Made by a program: the position numbers and the translations under genes. A stretch of DNA of 64,000 bases from Marinobacter profundi (lineage in GTDB: Bacteria > Pseudomonadota > Gammaproteobacteria > Pseudomonadales > Oleiphilaceae): positions 1 to 64,000 of the forward strand of contig NZ_KZ319370.1 in NCBI RefSeq assembly GCF_002744715.1. The letters are read 5' to 3'. Below are positions 19,526 through 29,613 of this stretch, in pieces. The notes beneath the pieces were generated by a model that worked only from the letters and a program-made list of their open reading frames with translations, did no database searches and was not told the DNA's origin. Every line of letters begins with the position of its first letter. Positions within the stretch are counted from its first letter, which is position 1.

Positions 19526-20851
19526 TCAGGCGCTCGGGCGCTGTGCCGACCGGCCCCGCTGACCGCCGCCACCGCTACGGCCGCGGCCCTCGCTGCGACC
19601 AGCGGAGTTACCGCCGAAGCTCCGGCCATTGCCACCGGGCTTGCCACTGGCACCGCCATTGCCATTGCGATTGCGGGCACGGCTGGGGTCCGCCTTGGCT
19701 TTCGGTTTCAGCGGCAGGTTGTTTTTCGGCTCAAAGCCTTCCACTTCCTTGCGCGGCAGCTGCTTCTTGATCAGCTTCTCGATGCCGGCCAGCAGCTTGC
19801 CTTCGTCGGCACTGACCAGCGACAGGGCGTGGCCGCTCTCACCGGCCCGGCCGGTACGGCCGATACGGTGGACATAGTCTTCCGGTACGTTGGGCAGCTC
19901 GAAATTCACCACCTGGGGCAGCTGTTTGATATCAAGCCCACGGGCAGCAATATCGGTGGCGACCAGCACGCGGATATCGCCCTGCTTGAACTCGGCCAGG
20001 GCTCGGGTACGGGCACCCTGGGACTTGTTGCCGTGGATTGCCGCCGCGGTGATACCGTCTTTTTCCAGCTTCTGGGTCAGGCGGTTGGCGCCATGCTTGG
20101 TGCGGGTAAACACCAGCACCTGTTCCCAGCCATTGTCACGGACCAGTTTGCTCAGCAACGCGGTCTTCTGGCTCTGGTCAACGGGGTAAACCGACTGTTT
20201 CACCTTCTCGGCCGTGGTGTTCCGTGCCGCAACTTCAACCTGTACCGGGTCGTTCAGCAGTCCCTGGGCCAGGGTACGGATCTCGTTGGAGAAGGTCGCG
20301 GAGAACAGCAGGTTCTGGCGTTTAGCCGGCAGCAGCGCAAGGATCTTGCGGATGTCGCGGATGAAGCCCATGTCCAGCATCCGGTCGGCTTCATCCAGCA
20401 CCAGGATTTCCACTTCGTTGAAGCGCACCGCATTCTGCTGGTACAGGTCCATCAGACGTCCCGGTGTTGCCACCAGCACGTCCAGGCCCTTGCGCAGCTT
20501 CATCATCTGCGGATTGATTTTGACACCACCGAATACCACGGCGGACTTGGTCGGCATGTACTTGCTGTACAGCGCCACACTGCCATGAACCTGGGCCGCC
20601 AGCTCACGGGTAGGCGTCAGAATCAGCGCCCGGGGGCCCTTGCCAGTGCTGGGGTTGGCGGCCAGCCGCTGCAACAGCGGCAGGGTAAAGCCGGCGGTCT
20701 TGCCGGTGCCGGTCTGGGCGGCAGCCATCACGTCTTTGCCAGACAGCACCGCAGGAATTGCCTGGGCCTGGATGGGCGAAGGGGTTTCATAACCCTGGTC
20801 GGTGGTGGCACGAACCAGCTGCTCGGACAAACCGAGTGAAGAAAAACTCAT
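19526..20851 (-). CDS. rhlE: DEAD-box ATP-dependent RNA helicase RhlE
   Basis: A cytosolic RNA helicase of 441 residues that acts in ribosome assembly, RNA decay and cold growth. All core motifs are visible: Q motif ([13 protein letters not shown]), [48 protein letters not shown] and [10 protein letters not shown]. The last 60 residues are a Gly/Arg/Ser-rich tail ([24 protein letters not shown]) typical of RhlE. The 369 bases upstream to 21220 contain no gene; a long leader is usual for this cold-responsive family, though I see no defined element there. Confidence 0.93.
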   Translation of the reverse strand: MSFSSLGLSEQLVRATTDQGYETPSPIQAQAIPAVLSGKDVMAAAQTGTGKTAGFTLPLLQRLAANPSTGKGPRALILTPTRELAAQVHGSVALYSKYMPTKSAVVFGGVKINPQMMKLRKGLDVLVATPGRLMDLYQQNAVRFNEVEILVLDEADRMLDMGFIRDIRKILALLPAKRQNLLFSATFSNEIRTLAQGLLNDPVQVEVAARNTTAEKVKQSVYPVDQSQKTALLSKLVRDNGWEQVLVFTRTKHGANRLTQKLEKDGITAAAIHGNKSQGARTRALAEFKQGDIRVLVATDIAARGLDIKQLPQVVNFELPNVPEDYVHRIGRTGRAGESGHALSLVSADEGKLLAGIEKLIKKQLPRKEVEGFEPKNNLPLKPKAKADPSRARNRNGNGGASGKPGGNGRSFGGNSAGRSEGRGRSGGGGQRGRSAQRPSA

Positions 20852-21220
20852 ATAGGATCAACTCTTGATAATTCTGCCATCACGACACACCATCAGGCGG
20901 CGGGGGCAGAAGCCACAACGTTTTCAATAACGCGTGGAAATATAGACGACTACGGTCAACCGCCGCTGTGCGGGGTGACGTCCTCTGACAGGTCGTATCG
21001 GATGGTTCGCAAGGCGGCTTCAAGCCGGGAACTGCGGGAATCCTTAGAGGCAGGATGCGGGCAAGTTAACAGAGCCATCGGGAAATAGCCATAAGTGATT
21101 TTAATTAGCCGGTTTTTATCCGGCGCCCCGAAGGAACTCCCCGCGGCCCGCACGGTCACATCCGGCCTGGCCGCCTGCGCCGATCTGCAAGCAACCAACG
21201 GAATCACCAACGGAGCAACC

Positions 21221-22033
21221 ATGCTGAGTGTAAGCCTCGGGCCATTAGGCCTGTCCCTGGGACATCTGATCCTGATGCTGGCGTTCATCGTCGCCCTGGT
21301 GGTCGGCGCGGTAAACGGGCGCAAGGAAGGCGTACCGGTTGCCGGCAGTCTGGCGGATATTTTCCTGGTGGCCATGGTCTGTGCCCGAATCGGCTTTGTA
21401 ATCCGCTACTTCGAACATTACCAGGACAACTGGCTGGGCGTGCTGGATATTCGCGACGGCGGCTTCGACGTCCTGAGCGGCCTCACCGCCGCCCTGGTGT
21501 TTGCCGGCTACCTGTGGCGGCGGCGCCGACCGCTGCGTCGTCCACTGGCCTTCGCCATGGCGGCAGGCCTGATCACCTGGGGTTCGGTCAGCGGCCTGAT
21601 CGGGCTGATTGAAAGCCAGGCCCAGAGCCTGCCCGACACCCCTCTGGCCACTCTGGACGGTCAGCCCACCAGCCTGGCAGGGGTGGCCGCCGGCCAGCCA
21701 ATGGTGGTAAACCTGTGGGCTTCCTGGTGCCCGCCCTGCATCCGCGAAATGCCCGTACTGGAAGAAGCCCAGCAACGCTACCCGGAGGTCGCCTTTGTAT
21801 TTGCCAATCAGGGTGAGCACCCGGATACCATCCGGAGTTTTCTCGCCAGCCACAGCCTGACGCTTGACCACGTGCTCAGTGACCGCAGCGGTGCCCTTGG
21901 CCGGGTCAGTGGCAGCCAGGGCCTGCCCACCACCCTGTTCTACAATGCCCGGGGCCAGCTGGTGGACAGCCACATGGGCGAACTTTCCCACGCCACCCTG
22001 GCCCGGTCTCTGGAGCGGTTTGACAGCCGCTGA
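21221..22033 (+). CDS. TlpA-type thioredoxin-like protein with N-terminal membrane domain
   Basis: A 270-residue protein. Residues about 1-125 form four membrane helices with GAVNGRKEGVPVAGSLADIF and RIGFVIRY segments, reminiscent of prolipoprotein diacylglyceryl transferase (Lgt) topology. Residues 135-270 are a periplasmic thioredoxin fold with the redox motif WCPPC (NLWASWCPPCIREMPVLEEA) and the cis-Pro region GLPTTLF. It likely moves electrons or reduces disulfides in the periplasm, for example for cytochrome c maturation. The ATG at 21221 is the start that leads directly into the first helix; the longer frame from 21095 lacks sense. Confidence 0.82.
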   Translation: MLSVSLGPLGLSLGHLILMLAFIVALVVGAVNGRKEGVPVAGSLADIFLVAMVCARIGFVIRYFEHYQDNWLGVLDIRDGGFDVLSGLTAALVFAGYLWRRRRPLRRPLAFAMAAGLITWGSVSGLIGLIESQAQSLPDTPLATLDGQPTSLAGVAAGQPMVVNLWASWCPPCIREMPVLEEAQQRYPEVAFVFANQGEHPDTIRSFLASHSLTLDHVLSDRSGALGRVSGSQGLPTTLFYNARGQLVDSHMGELSHATLARSLERFDSR

Positions 22034-22057
22034 GTGGCAGAACGCGGGCCGTGGCGG

Positions 22058-23410
22058 TCAGAGCAGAAGTGTGGTCGTCACCGCCGCCAGCAGGCCTGCA
22101 ACCGCAAGGCCGGAGAACGACAGGGCAAGACTCCAGCGCAAGGAGGCATCCCGGGCCGGATACCCCGTCAGCCGCTCCATGATCAGCGCGTTGGCGGCGA
22201 ACGGGGTACCGAAGGCGGTGACCGACCAGCCGGTCACCATGCCAATCCCGAGGCCAAGCACCGCCTCCGACGGCCACACCGCACCAAGGATCCCCCCCAC
22301 CAGGGTACCCACCACGATCGGATTGACCCCGAGCAGACCGGCAACAAAGTAGGTCCAGGGCACACTGGCCGCCAGCAGGGCCCAGGCCCATAGCGGCCAC
22401 TCCGGACTGCCGCTGACCTGCCCCAGTACCGCACCGCTGATCACTGCGCCGATAAATGCCGATCCGCCCACGATCGCCAGTTCGTTACTGACATTGCCCA
22501 TATTCACCAGCGGCGGGTTCTGCCGCTGCAGCCAGCTCAGCAGGCGTGCGGCAATCACGGCCGCCATACAACTCAGGGTCACACTGTGGGCATAACTCAG
22601 GCTGTAACTGTGGGTAAACACAAAAACACCGGCACAGATGGCCAGAATCAGCCCGCCAAAGCGGGTCCAGCTGGCCCACCCTGCGGTCTGTTCCGCAGCC
22701 ACGTCGGTCTGCGTCGGTTCCGGCACCCGCCACACCAGCCCGGCGAGGATCAGGGCTACAGAAAACGGAATCGCCAGTGCCAACAGCGAGAAAATGCCCA
22801 GGCCGGGCAACAGGGTCAGGGTCAGCACCACGGAAATCGACAACGGCGAAAACGCCGGTGATGAGCCGAAGCCCCGCAGCACCGCGCGGGTCGCATTGCG
22901 GGTTTCCGGTGAATCACCCCGGCTGCGGATGCGCTCCGCCACCAGGCTGCCCACGACCGCCACCGAGCCGAAATTGAGCGGAATGGAGACCAGGGCCGTG
23001 CCGAAGGCGAGGCTGAGATAGCGGGTAGCGGGCTTACCGGAGAACAGGCTGGCGGAAATCCGCCGCAAATCACCGGAACGACCCAGCACCGACGACAACA
23101 ACATCACCGCGAGTACCAGCCCGGCCAGCCGGCTCATGTTGGCCGCCGCCTGGCCAATCAGTGCCGGATCCCGCCCCAGGGCAAACACCAGTGCCAGAAT
23201 GGCGACAATAAACACCGCCCGCGGCACCTTGCGCATGTCCTGCCAGCCCAGCATCACCACCAGGGCGACGGCCGCCGCACCCAGCATTTCGGCGCCCGGC
23301 AGCAACGCCAGCAAGGCTGCCGCCAGGGCAACATAGGCAAGGACTGAACGCAGCAACACGGCTTGGCTCCATAGGAAGGGGGTCAGAGGAAGGGGGTCAA
23401 GGCAAGCCAT
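22058..23410 (-). CDS. Polytopic inner-membrane protein, about 12 helices, function unknown
   Basis: A 450-residue very hydrophobic protein with roughly twelve helices spread across the length and a re-entrant-like GTPFAANALIMERLTGYPARD segment near the C-terminus. The shape and internal symmetry (two halves with SSVLG... and SAFIGAVISGAVLG) suggest a transporter of the ion-transporter superfamily type. I do not recognise a specific substrate family. The first residues before MLRSV may be too long; an internal start around residue 20 is possible. It is convergent with the TlpA-type gene, 24 bases away. Confidence 0.65.
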   Translation of the reverse strand: MACLDPLPLTPFLWSQAVLLRSVLAYVALAAALLALLPGAEMLGAAAVALVVMLGWQDMRKVPRAVFIVAILALVFALGRDPALIGQAAANMSRLAGLVLAVMLLSSVLGRSGDLRRISASLFSGKPATRYLSLAFGTALVSIPLNFGSVAVVGSLVAERIRSRGDSPETRNATRAVLRGFGSSPAFSPLSISVVLTLTLLPGLGIFSLLALAIPFSVALILAGLVWRVPEPTQTDVAAEQTAGWASWTRFGGLILAICAGVFVFTHSYSLSYAHSVTLSCMAAVIAARLLSWLQRQNPPLVNMGNVSNELAIVGGSAFIGAVISGAVLGQVSGSPEWPLWAWALLAASVPWTYFVAGLLGVNPIVVGTLVGGILGAVWPSEAVLGLGIGMVTGWSVTAFGTPFAANALIMERLTGYPARDASLRWSLALSFSGLAVAGLLAAVTTTLLL

Positions 23411-23444
23411 CTTAGGCCGCGCCCTGGTGGTCCGCTATCCGCAT

Positions 23445-23834
23445 TTATGGCGACTCATCGGCAAGGCCATGGCAGCGGGCACTGTCTTCCAGCCGTTGTT
23501 GCTCGGCGGCCAGCAAATCCCGCACCCGGCTCAGTTCGGCAATGCGACGCTCGACCCGGGCCCGCTTCTGCGCCATCACCCGGGCTCCTTCGAGACAATC
23601 GATGCGGTCTGTGCGCAGCGCCTCGAGCAACTCACGAATCTCCCGCAACGAGAACCCGAGCGCCTTCAGCTCGCAGACCATCCGCACCCGCTCGACTGCC
23701 TGTTCCGGATAATCGCGGTAGTTGTTCGCGCTCCTCCGGACTTCGGTCAATAAACCTTCCCGCTCGTAGTAGCGCAAACCATGACGGCTTACTCCGGTAC
23801 GCCGTTCCAGTTCAGCAATTCGCATAGGATCCAT
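23445..23834 (-). CDS. MerR-family transcriptional regulator
   Basis: A 129-residue regulator with the N-terminal MerR helix-turn-helix and wing (MRIAELERRTGVSRHGLRYYEREGLL) and a C-terminal coiled coil (residues about 75-120). The metal-binding Cys pattern of MerR/CueR is absent, apart from single Cys residues at about 79 and 122, so metal sensing is not indicated. The more likely ATG is the second, at 23825. It is divergent from the SDR gene, and the spacing between promoter elements there is the long form MerR proteins act on. Confidence 0.87.
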   Translation of the reverse strand: MDPMRIAELERRTGVSRHGLRYYEREGLLTEVRRSANNYRDYPEQAVERVRMVCELKALGFSLREIRELLEALRTDRIDCLEGARVMAQKRARVERRIAELSRVRDLLAAEQQRLEDSARCHGLADESP

Positions 23835-23842
23835 CCTGGCTG

Positions 23843-23873
23843 TTGACCTTAGAGCTCACTCTACACTTTAGGC
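23843..23873 (+). promoter_or_regulatory. MerR-type promoter with 19-bp spacer for the SDR gene
   Basis: A -35 TTGACC (23843-23848) and a weak -10 TTAGGC (23868-23873) are separated by 19 bases that contain the dyad AGAG-CTCA-CTCT. An over-long spacer with a central dyad is the hallmark of MerR-activated promoters. Confidence 0.55.
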
Positions 23874-23904
23874 TGCCTCCTGATGCCAACACAAGGAGCC
23901 TGTC

Positions 23905-24978
23905 ATGACCATTCTCGTTACCGGAGCTACCGGTTTTATCGGCCGCCACCTGTGCACAACCCTGACCCGCGATGGCCACCGGGTCATTGCCCTGCTGCGC
24001 TCACCCGGAGCGCTGGACCCGCTGCGTCGATTCGTCAACAGTAACGGTGGCGACGGCACGCTGATCACGCCACTGGCGGGCGACCTTGAGCGGTCCGACC
24101 TCGGGCTGGAGAAGCCGTCGGAAAATATTACTGCCGTAGTTCATCTGGCCGCCCGCTTTGGCTGGGGCCTGGCTGCGGCCGCCGCACAAGACACCAATGT
24201 TACCGGCAGCCTGCGGGTGGCCGCACTGGCCGGCAAGCTGGGCTGCCGGCTGGTTTTCGTCAGCGGTTTCATGCTCGCTAACCAGCCCCATCTGGAACGC
24301 CTGGGCATCTCTGCCGCGTGCACTGACTGGACGAAGGTGTACCGACGGGTAGGCGCCTACGAAGCCAGCAAACTGGAGGGCGCATGGGCAGTACGCCAGT
24401 TCACCAGCAACAACGGGCTGGAAATGATTGAGGTCCAACCGGCAACCGTCATCGGTCACCGTCAGAGTGGCGATCTGGATCCGGCGCAGCCGTTCTTCAG
24501 CCTGCTGGACAACCTCTACCATGGCCGAATGGCAATGGTACCCGGCAGCCCTGCGCACTGGCTGCCTTTGGTCACGGTGGATTATCTGAGCGAGGTCATC
24601 AGCGCGGCCTGCCTGCAACCGCAAGTGCCGGCCCGTCTGCTCGCCCTGGACCCGGCTACTCCGGGACTCCGGGATCTGCTGGCGATCCTGGCCGCAGAGC
24701 TCGGCTGCAAGGCGCCGCAACGCCACCTGCCAGTGGGGCTGATGCAGTTCTTGCTGCGTTTGCCGATGCTGGCCCGGGCTTTGCGCGTAGCGCCGGAATC
24801 CCTCGAGTTTATCGGTACCACACGGTTTGATACTGCGGCCACCGATGCCTTCATGGTACCCGGCGGAATCCGGCAACCGGAGCTCACCAGCGCGTTGCGC
24901 GCCAGTGCCCGGCACTATCTTTCACAGCAGTCGCCGCGGGACCGTTTGCCGTCAGGATCCGAACAGCGCGGAACGTAA
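23905..24978 (+). CDS. Extended short-chain dehydrogenase / NAD-dependent epimerase family protein
   Basis: A 357-residue Rossmann-fold oxidoreductase. The nucleotide-binding motif is TGATGFIGRHL (residues about 6-16). The catalytic Tyr-Lys pair appears as YEASK, with the upstream Ser in VFVSGFM. Similar proteins reduce sugar, steroid or flavonoid-type carbonyls; the substrate is not evident. AAGGAGCC precedes the ATG. Its 3' end overlaps the converging almA-like gene by 27 bases (24952-24978). The divergent MerR regulator probably controls it. Confidence 0.83.
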   Translation: MTILVTGATGFIGRHLCTTLTRDGHRVIALLRSPGALDPLRRFVNSNGGDGTLITPLAGDLERSDLGLEKPSENITAVVHLAARFGWGLAAAAAQDTNVTGSLRVAALAGKLGCRLVFVSGFMLANQPHLERLGISAACTDWTKVYRRVGAYEASKLEGAWAVRQFTSNNGLEMIEVQPATVIGHRQSGDLDPAQPFFSLLDNLYHGRMAMVPGSPAHWLPLVTVDYLSEVISAACLQPQVPARLLALDPATPGLRDLLAILAAELGCKAPQRHLPVGLMQFLLRLPMLARALRVAPESLEFIGTTRFDTAATDAFMVPGGIRQPELTSALRASARHYLSQQSPRDRLPSGSEQRGT

Positions 24979-26478
24979 CGGCCTGAGGAAACCGGCGGCC
25001 GGGCGCTGTCCCTTGCGGGAGGGCTGGCCGTCGAACTCCAGGTAGCCGTCTTCGATGGGCTCGAAACGGAGGATCTTTACGTCCTCCAGATAGTTCTGTG
25101 ACGACTTCCAGGGGCCGTGGGTGCCCTGCTTCGGCAATCGGTCCGCAGCCCGCTGGATATAGCCGGCGCTGAGGGAGCCCAGAATGGTATCCTCGCCACG
25201 GCTGTTTTCCCGGTCCCGCGGCGTCGCCACGCGGATTCCGCGCTGGTCCATGAAATTGAACAGCCGGCACAGGTACTCGTTGGCGATGTCTGCCTTCAGG
25301 GTCCAGGAAATGTTGGTATAGCCGAAGATCATGCCGGCATTGGGCACGCCTTCCACCAGCACGTTCTTGTAAATGATCTTGTCCTTCAACACCACCGGCT
25401 CACCATCGACCGAGGGCTGGATGCCCCCCAGCATCTGGATATCGAGCCCGGTTGCCGGGATGATGATGTCCGCTTCCAGCTCGGCACCGGACTTCAGCCG
25501 GATGCCGGTGGGGGTAAAGCTGTCAATGTGATCGGTGGCGATCGATGCCTTGCCGGACTTGATGGCCTTGAACAGGTCGCCATCCTTCACCACACAGAGA
25601 CGCTGGTCCCAGGGATTATAGTCCGGCGTAAAGTGCCGCATGTCGGCCTTACCGTCGAGCTGGCGACGGATGATGCCGAGGAACAACCGGCGCATGGCCT
25701 TCGGGCTCCGGCGGGAGCGCTCGTACAGCAGACGGGCGATGGAAATATTGCGGGCCCGGGTAATCCGGTAAGCAACCTTTGCCGGCAACACCTTCTGCAA
25801 CGCCAGGGTCACCTTGTCGGTAGACGGCAGCGGCATCAGATAGGTCGGCGAGCGTTGCAGCATGGTGACATGGGCCGCCTCCGCCGCCATGGTGGGCACC
25901 AGCGTGATCGCCGTTGCGCCACTGCCGATCACCACCACCTTCTTGCCGCGGTAATCGAGATCTTCCGGCCAGTGCTGGGGATGGACGATCTGGCCCTGAA
26001 AGGTTTCCTCTCCCGGGAAGTCCGGTTTGTAGCCCCGGTCATAGTTGTAATAACCGGTGCAGCCAACCAGGAAATTGGCCGTGAAGCTGTTGGTCTCGCC
26101 ACTGGCTTCGTTCACCGCCGTGACCCGCCAGCACCGGTCGGTACTCGACCAGTCAGCGGATTTCACCGCAACGCCAAACCGGATATGCCGGTCGACGCCG
26201 TATTCCCGGGCGGTGTCCTCGACATAGGCCTTGATGGCAGCCCCGTCCGCCAACACCTTGCCCCCGGTCCAGGGCCGGAAATTGTAGCCAAAGGTGAACA
26301 TGTCGGAGTCCGAGCGGATACCCGGATAACGGAACAGGTCCCAGGTGCCCCCGATAGCAGTGCGCCGTTCGAGAATGGCGTAGGACTTGCCGGGACATTC
26401 TCGGGTCAGGTGGCAGGCCATACCGATACCGGATACGCCGGCTCCGACAATCAGGACGTCAAAGTGTTGCTGGCTCAC
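24952..26478 (-). CDS. almA: AlmA-like flavin-binding monooxygenase (long-chain alkane oxidation)
   Basis: A 508-residue FAD/NADPH monooxygenase. The FAD motif is VGAGVSGIG; the segment GGTWDLFRYPGIRSDSDM matches the AlmA type closely. The second nucleotide site is VVVIGSGATAITLVP, preceded by an IVHPQHWPEDLDY fingerprint. AlmA proteins of Acinetobacter and Alcanivorax are needed for growth on C32-type n-alkanes. The start is GTG at 26478, with GAGAGG upstream. A large MalT-type LuxR regulator is divergent, 280 bases away, and likely controls it. The family assignment is firm; the alkane substrate is inferred from similarity. Confidence 0.85.
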   Translation of the reverse strand: MSQQHFDVLIVGAGVSGIGMACHLTRECPGKSYAILERRTAIGGTWDLFRYPGIRSDSDMFTFGYNFRPWTGGKVLADGAAIKAYVEDTAREYGVDRHIRFGVAVKSADWSSTDRCWRVTAVNEASGETNSFTANFLVGCTGYYNYDRGYKPDFPGEETFQGQIVHPQHWPEDLDYRGKKVVVIGSGATAITLVPTMAAEAAHVTMLQRSPTYLMPLPSTDKVTLALQKVLPAKVAYRITRARNISIARLLYERSRRSPKAMRRLFLGIIRRQLDGKADMRHFTPDYNPWDQRLCVVKDGDLFKAIKSGKASIATDHIDSFTPTGIRLKSGAELEADIIIPATGLDIQMLGGIQPSVDGEPVVLKDKIIYKNVLVEGVPNAGMIFGYTNISWTLKADIANEYLCRLFNFMDQRGIRVATPRDRENSRGEDTILGSLSAGYIQRAADRLPKQGTHGPWKSSQNYLEDVKILRFEPIEDGYLEFDGQPSRKGQRPAAGFLRPLRSALFGS

Positions 26479-26758
26479 GACAGGGACCTCTCATTATTGG
26501 CGTTATCGACCTGCCCGGGCAGGCGGCCACGGCCATGGTGGATGTCATACCCATCAACCTTATCGCTTTCAGGATCCCGGCAAATTGGCCCTGCACCCGG
26601 CCTGCCCCGGTTGCCAAAGTCAGTTCCCTGCCACCATTAAATCACACTGTGAACTGGTCATAAGTCCTGCCGCCGACATTTGGCTAAGGTAACTGTCGGA
26701 CAATGCCCAGTGGTGCCGTCGGGCAGACGACAACAACAACCAAACGCCGGTACCGGAC

Positions 26759-29389
26759 ATGACCACCACGGAAACCTGCTCCGACAGTCGTCTGCTGCGC
26801 CCGCATTTGCAGGAGCGACTGCAGCAGAGCCAGCACTACGCCCTGACCCTGCTGCTGGCACCGGCCGGTTGCGGCAAGTCCACCCTCCTGCAGCAATGGG
26901 CCACTTCACCAACCGCTCCGGATACCGTCCTGTTATCGCTCACCGAAGAGGACAACGATCAGGTCCGGTTGTTCAACCGGCTCGCCGACGCGATTCGACG
27001 CATCGCGCCGGCCTTCGATACCACCCGCTTCAACCCCTTCGACAGCCGTACCGGCCTGCCTCCGGCCGCCACCGCCGACGCCTTTGCCGACGCGGTGCGG
27101 TCAACCGGCCAGCACCTGACCCTGATCATTGATGAATTCCAGAACCTGCGTAACAGCCGGGTTCTGCAAGCCCTGGATTGCCTGCTGGAGGATCCACCGG
27201 CGGCACTTCACCTGATCTTTGCCAGCCGCACCCTGCCCCGGCTCCGGCTCGGCAAGCTGCGGCTGGACGGCAGGCTGCAGACCATCGACCAGCAGGCCCT
27301 GCAGGTAACGGCCGCGGAGGCCGCCGAACTGTGCCGGCGGCTGGGTGACCCGAACCTGACGGCAGCGGCAGTAGACCAATTACTGGCAGTCACCGAGGGC
27401 TGGATGGCGGGCCTGCGGCTGGCGCTGCTCGCCGCCTCCCGCACCGGGCTGGAGGCCATCGCCTGCTTCAATGGCCGGCAGCCGGAAGTGGTCGATTACT
27501 TCGGGGATGTGGTGTTTCGCGGGTTACCGGAGGAGCAACGGGAGCTGTTCGTCCAGAGCGCACTGTTCGACCAGATCAGCGGCCCACTGTGCGACCACAC
27601 CCTGCAACGCACGGGCTCGGCACTGACCCTGGAGCGGGTAGCGGCCCACCAGCTGTTCGTGATCCCGGTTGAGAACCGCCCGGGCTGGTACCGCTACCAC
27701 ACCCTGTTACGGGATTTCCTCGCCAGCCGGCTGGCGGTGGAGTCACCGGACATCATCAGCGGCCTGCACCGCCGCGCCGCCGACTACTTTCAGCGCCAGG
27801 GCGACCTGGACCGGGCCCTGCGCCATACCCGGGACAGCGGCGACAGCGGCCTGTTCGCGACCATACTGGCCGAAGCCTTCAACACCTGGGGCAAGGAAGG
27901 CAGTTTTTACCGAATCCTGCAGTGGGCGGACGAACTGGCCGGCAGTAACCTGCTGTTGCGGCCGGAGATTGCCCCGCCACTGATCTGTACCCTCACCCTG
28001 TCGCGGCAGTTTCACCGTGCCGGCTGCCTGCTGGAGGTGTTTCGCCGCCATCACTCCGCCGACGGCGAGCCGCAGGGGGACCTGCCCCTGGTGATCCGTT
28101 TCCTCGAATTGCACCTGGAACTGTTCCAGCACGATACCGACTTCCTGGTACGGGACGATCTGCAGCACCTGCTGCTGCAGAGCCAAGACCACTACCTGCA
28201 TGCCTTCACCCTCTGCATGGTGGCCTACCACCACCTTCAGCATGCCCGCCTTGACCTGGCCCTGCGCCATGCCCTGCAAGCCCGCGAGGAATTCCTCCAT
28301 CAGGGCCATCGCTTCATGGCGGCCTATGTGGACCTGATCATCGCCCTGTGCAATCGCACCATGGGGCGCCTGGATATTGTCCACAGGGACGTCCAGAAGG
28401 CCTTCGAAGACACGCCACCCCGCAGCCCGGCGCGAATCCTGCGCAGCACCGCGATGATCGTCGCGTTCTATGAACAGAACCGCCTGGACGACGCGCACGA
28501 CCTCTGTGCCGACCTGCTGCCCCGACTCAATGCGACGTCCGCCACCGAAGTGATCAGCACGGTCTACCTCACCCATGCCCGCACCCTGTTCCAGCAGGGC
28601 AAGCCGGATCGCGCCCGCCACCTGATCGGCAAGCTGCAGGGCATCCTGCGTCCGGGCAATTACGATCGGTTCGACAGCCACCTGGCTGCCGAGTCTCTGC
28701 GCCAGGCCTTTATCAGCGGAGACCGGGTACTGGTCGAGAGTGCGGCGCGGCAGTTCGGGATCCCGGAAGAGGTGAGCGCCGGCACCTGGGACCGCCAGCG
28801 ACCCTATACCGAAAGCTGGGAGCGGCTGGGGCTGGCCGCGGTGTACTGGCTGCAGGCCAACCGGCGCCTGGACACCGCCGAGCGCATCCTGCGGGTACTG
28901 ATTCGGGAAGTCGAGCCCGCCGGCATCATCAGCCGCGCGGTGGTGCTGGAAGCCAACCTGCTGGTGGTCACCGCCCGCAAACACGACCGGCTGGCACGCA
29001 GCCAGGCCCTGCGACGCACCGTCATGGCCTACGGCCTGATGCGCTTTTCCCGCAGTGTGCTGGATGAGGCGCCGGGGTTTGGTTCGCTGCTGATGGAAGC
29101 AGACCGTTGCGGTGTCTTTCCGCTGCCAACGGAGTATATCGACGTTTTCCGGGATGCCCTCGAGCCGACAGCAGCCCACAGTTCGGCGGCGGACCCCACC
29201 ACACTGCTCACGGACAAAGAGCAGGAAATCTACCATCACCTGCTGGCCGGGCTCAGCAATAACGACATCAGTATCCGCACCGGTATCACCATCGCCACCA
29301 CCAAATGGCACCTCAAGAACATCTACAGCAAGCTGGGCGTCTCCAACCGCACCGAAGCGGTCCTGCGACACCGCACCGTCGCCCGGTAA
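26759..29389 (+). CDS. MalT-type (LAL) LuxR-family transcriptional regulator
   Basis: An 876-residue ATP-dependent activator. The Walker A motif is APAGCGKST (residues about 34-42), and LIIDEFQNL is the Walker B-like segment near 125. A long helical TPR-like middle follows. The C-terminal LuxR helix-turn-helix is LTDKEQEIYHHLLAGLSNND... TTKWHLKNIYSKLGVSNRTEAV. Such proteins bind an inducer through the helical middle. Its divergent position to the almA-like gene suggests it senses an alkane or fatty-acid-derived signal, which is inference. The 280-base gap upstream shows no further gene. Confidence 0.88.
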   Translation: MTTTETCSDSRLLRPHLQERLQQSQHYALTLLLAPAGCGKSTLLQQWATSPTAPDTVLLSLTEEDNDQVRLFNRLADAIRRIAPAFDTTRFNPFDSRTGLPPAATADAFADAVRSTGQHLTLIIDEFQNLRNSRVLQALDCLLEDPPAALHLIFASRTLPRLRLGKLRLDGRLQTIDQQALQVTAAEAAELCRRLGDPNLTAAAVDQLLAVTEGWMAGLRLALLAASRTGLEAIACFNGRQPEVVDYFGDVVFRGLPEEQRELFVQSALFDQISGPLCDHTLQRTGSALTLERVAAHQLFVIPVENRPGWYRYHTLLRDFLASRLAVESPDIISGLHRRAADYFQRQGDLDRALRHTRDSGDSGLFATILAEAFNTWGKEGSFYRILQWADELAGSNLLLRPEIAPPLICTLTLSRQFHRAGCLLEVFRRHHSADGEPQGDLPLVIRFLELHLELFQHDTDFLVRDDLQHLLLQSQDHYLHAFTLCMVAYHHLQHARLDLALRHALQAREEFLHQGHRFMAAYVDLIIALCNRTMGRLDIVHRDVQKAFEDTPPRSPARILRSTAMIVAFYEQNRLDDAHDLCADLLPRLNATSATEVISTVYLTHARTLFQQGKPDRARHLIGKLQGILRPGNYDRFDSHLAAESLRQAFISGDRVLVESAARQFGIPEEVSAGTWDRQRPYTESWERLGLAAVYWLQANRRLDTAERILRVLIREVEPAGIISRAVVLEANLLVVTARKHDRLARSQALRRTVMAYGLMRFSRSVLDEAPGFGSLLMEADRCGVFPLPTEYIDVFRDALEPTAAHSSAADPTTLLTDKEQEIYHHLLAGLSNNDISIRTGITIATTKWHLKNIYSKLGVSNRTEAVLRHRTVAR

Positions 29390-29501
29390 CGAGCGCGATA
29401 ACGGATGCGGCCTATCGTAACCTGTCGCCGGCCACGACTGGCACAACGGTAATCCGTCACATTTTTAACTCCGCCCCACTCACCCCAGCGGTTTTCCCTA
29501 G

Positions 29502-29535
29502 CTCCCCCCTCCCCGGGGAGGGGGCCAGTTTTTGC
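29502..29535 (+). terminator. Terminator-like GC palindrome after the LuxR regulator
   Basis: CCCCCTCC/GGAGGGGG forms a strong stem and is followed by GCCAGTTTTT. The flanks look like a common intergenic boilerplate repeat, so it may also be a REP-type element. The 29390-29613 gap holds this and no gene. Confidence 0.6.
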
Positions 29536-29613
29536 CCGATCGGAAATGCTCGTCCACTGCAACACCCGGCAAGACCGACAAGAACAATCGACGAAGCATA
29601 AGGAAGATCGAAA

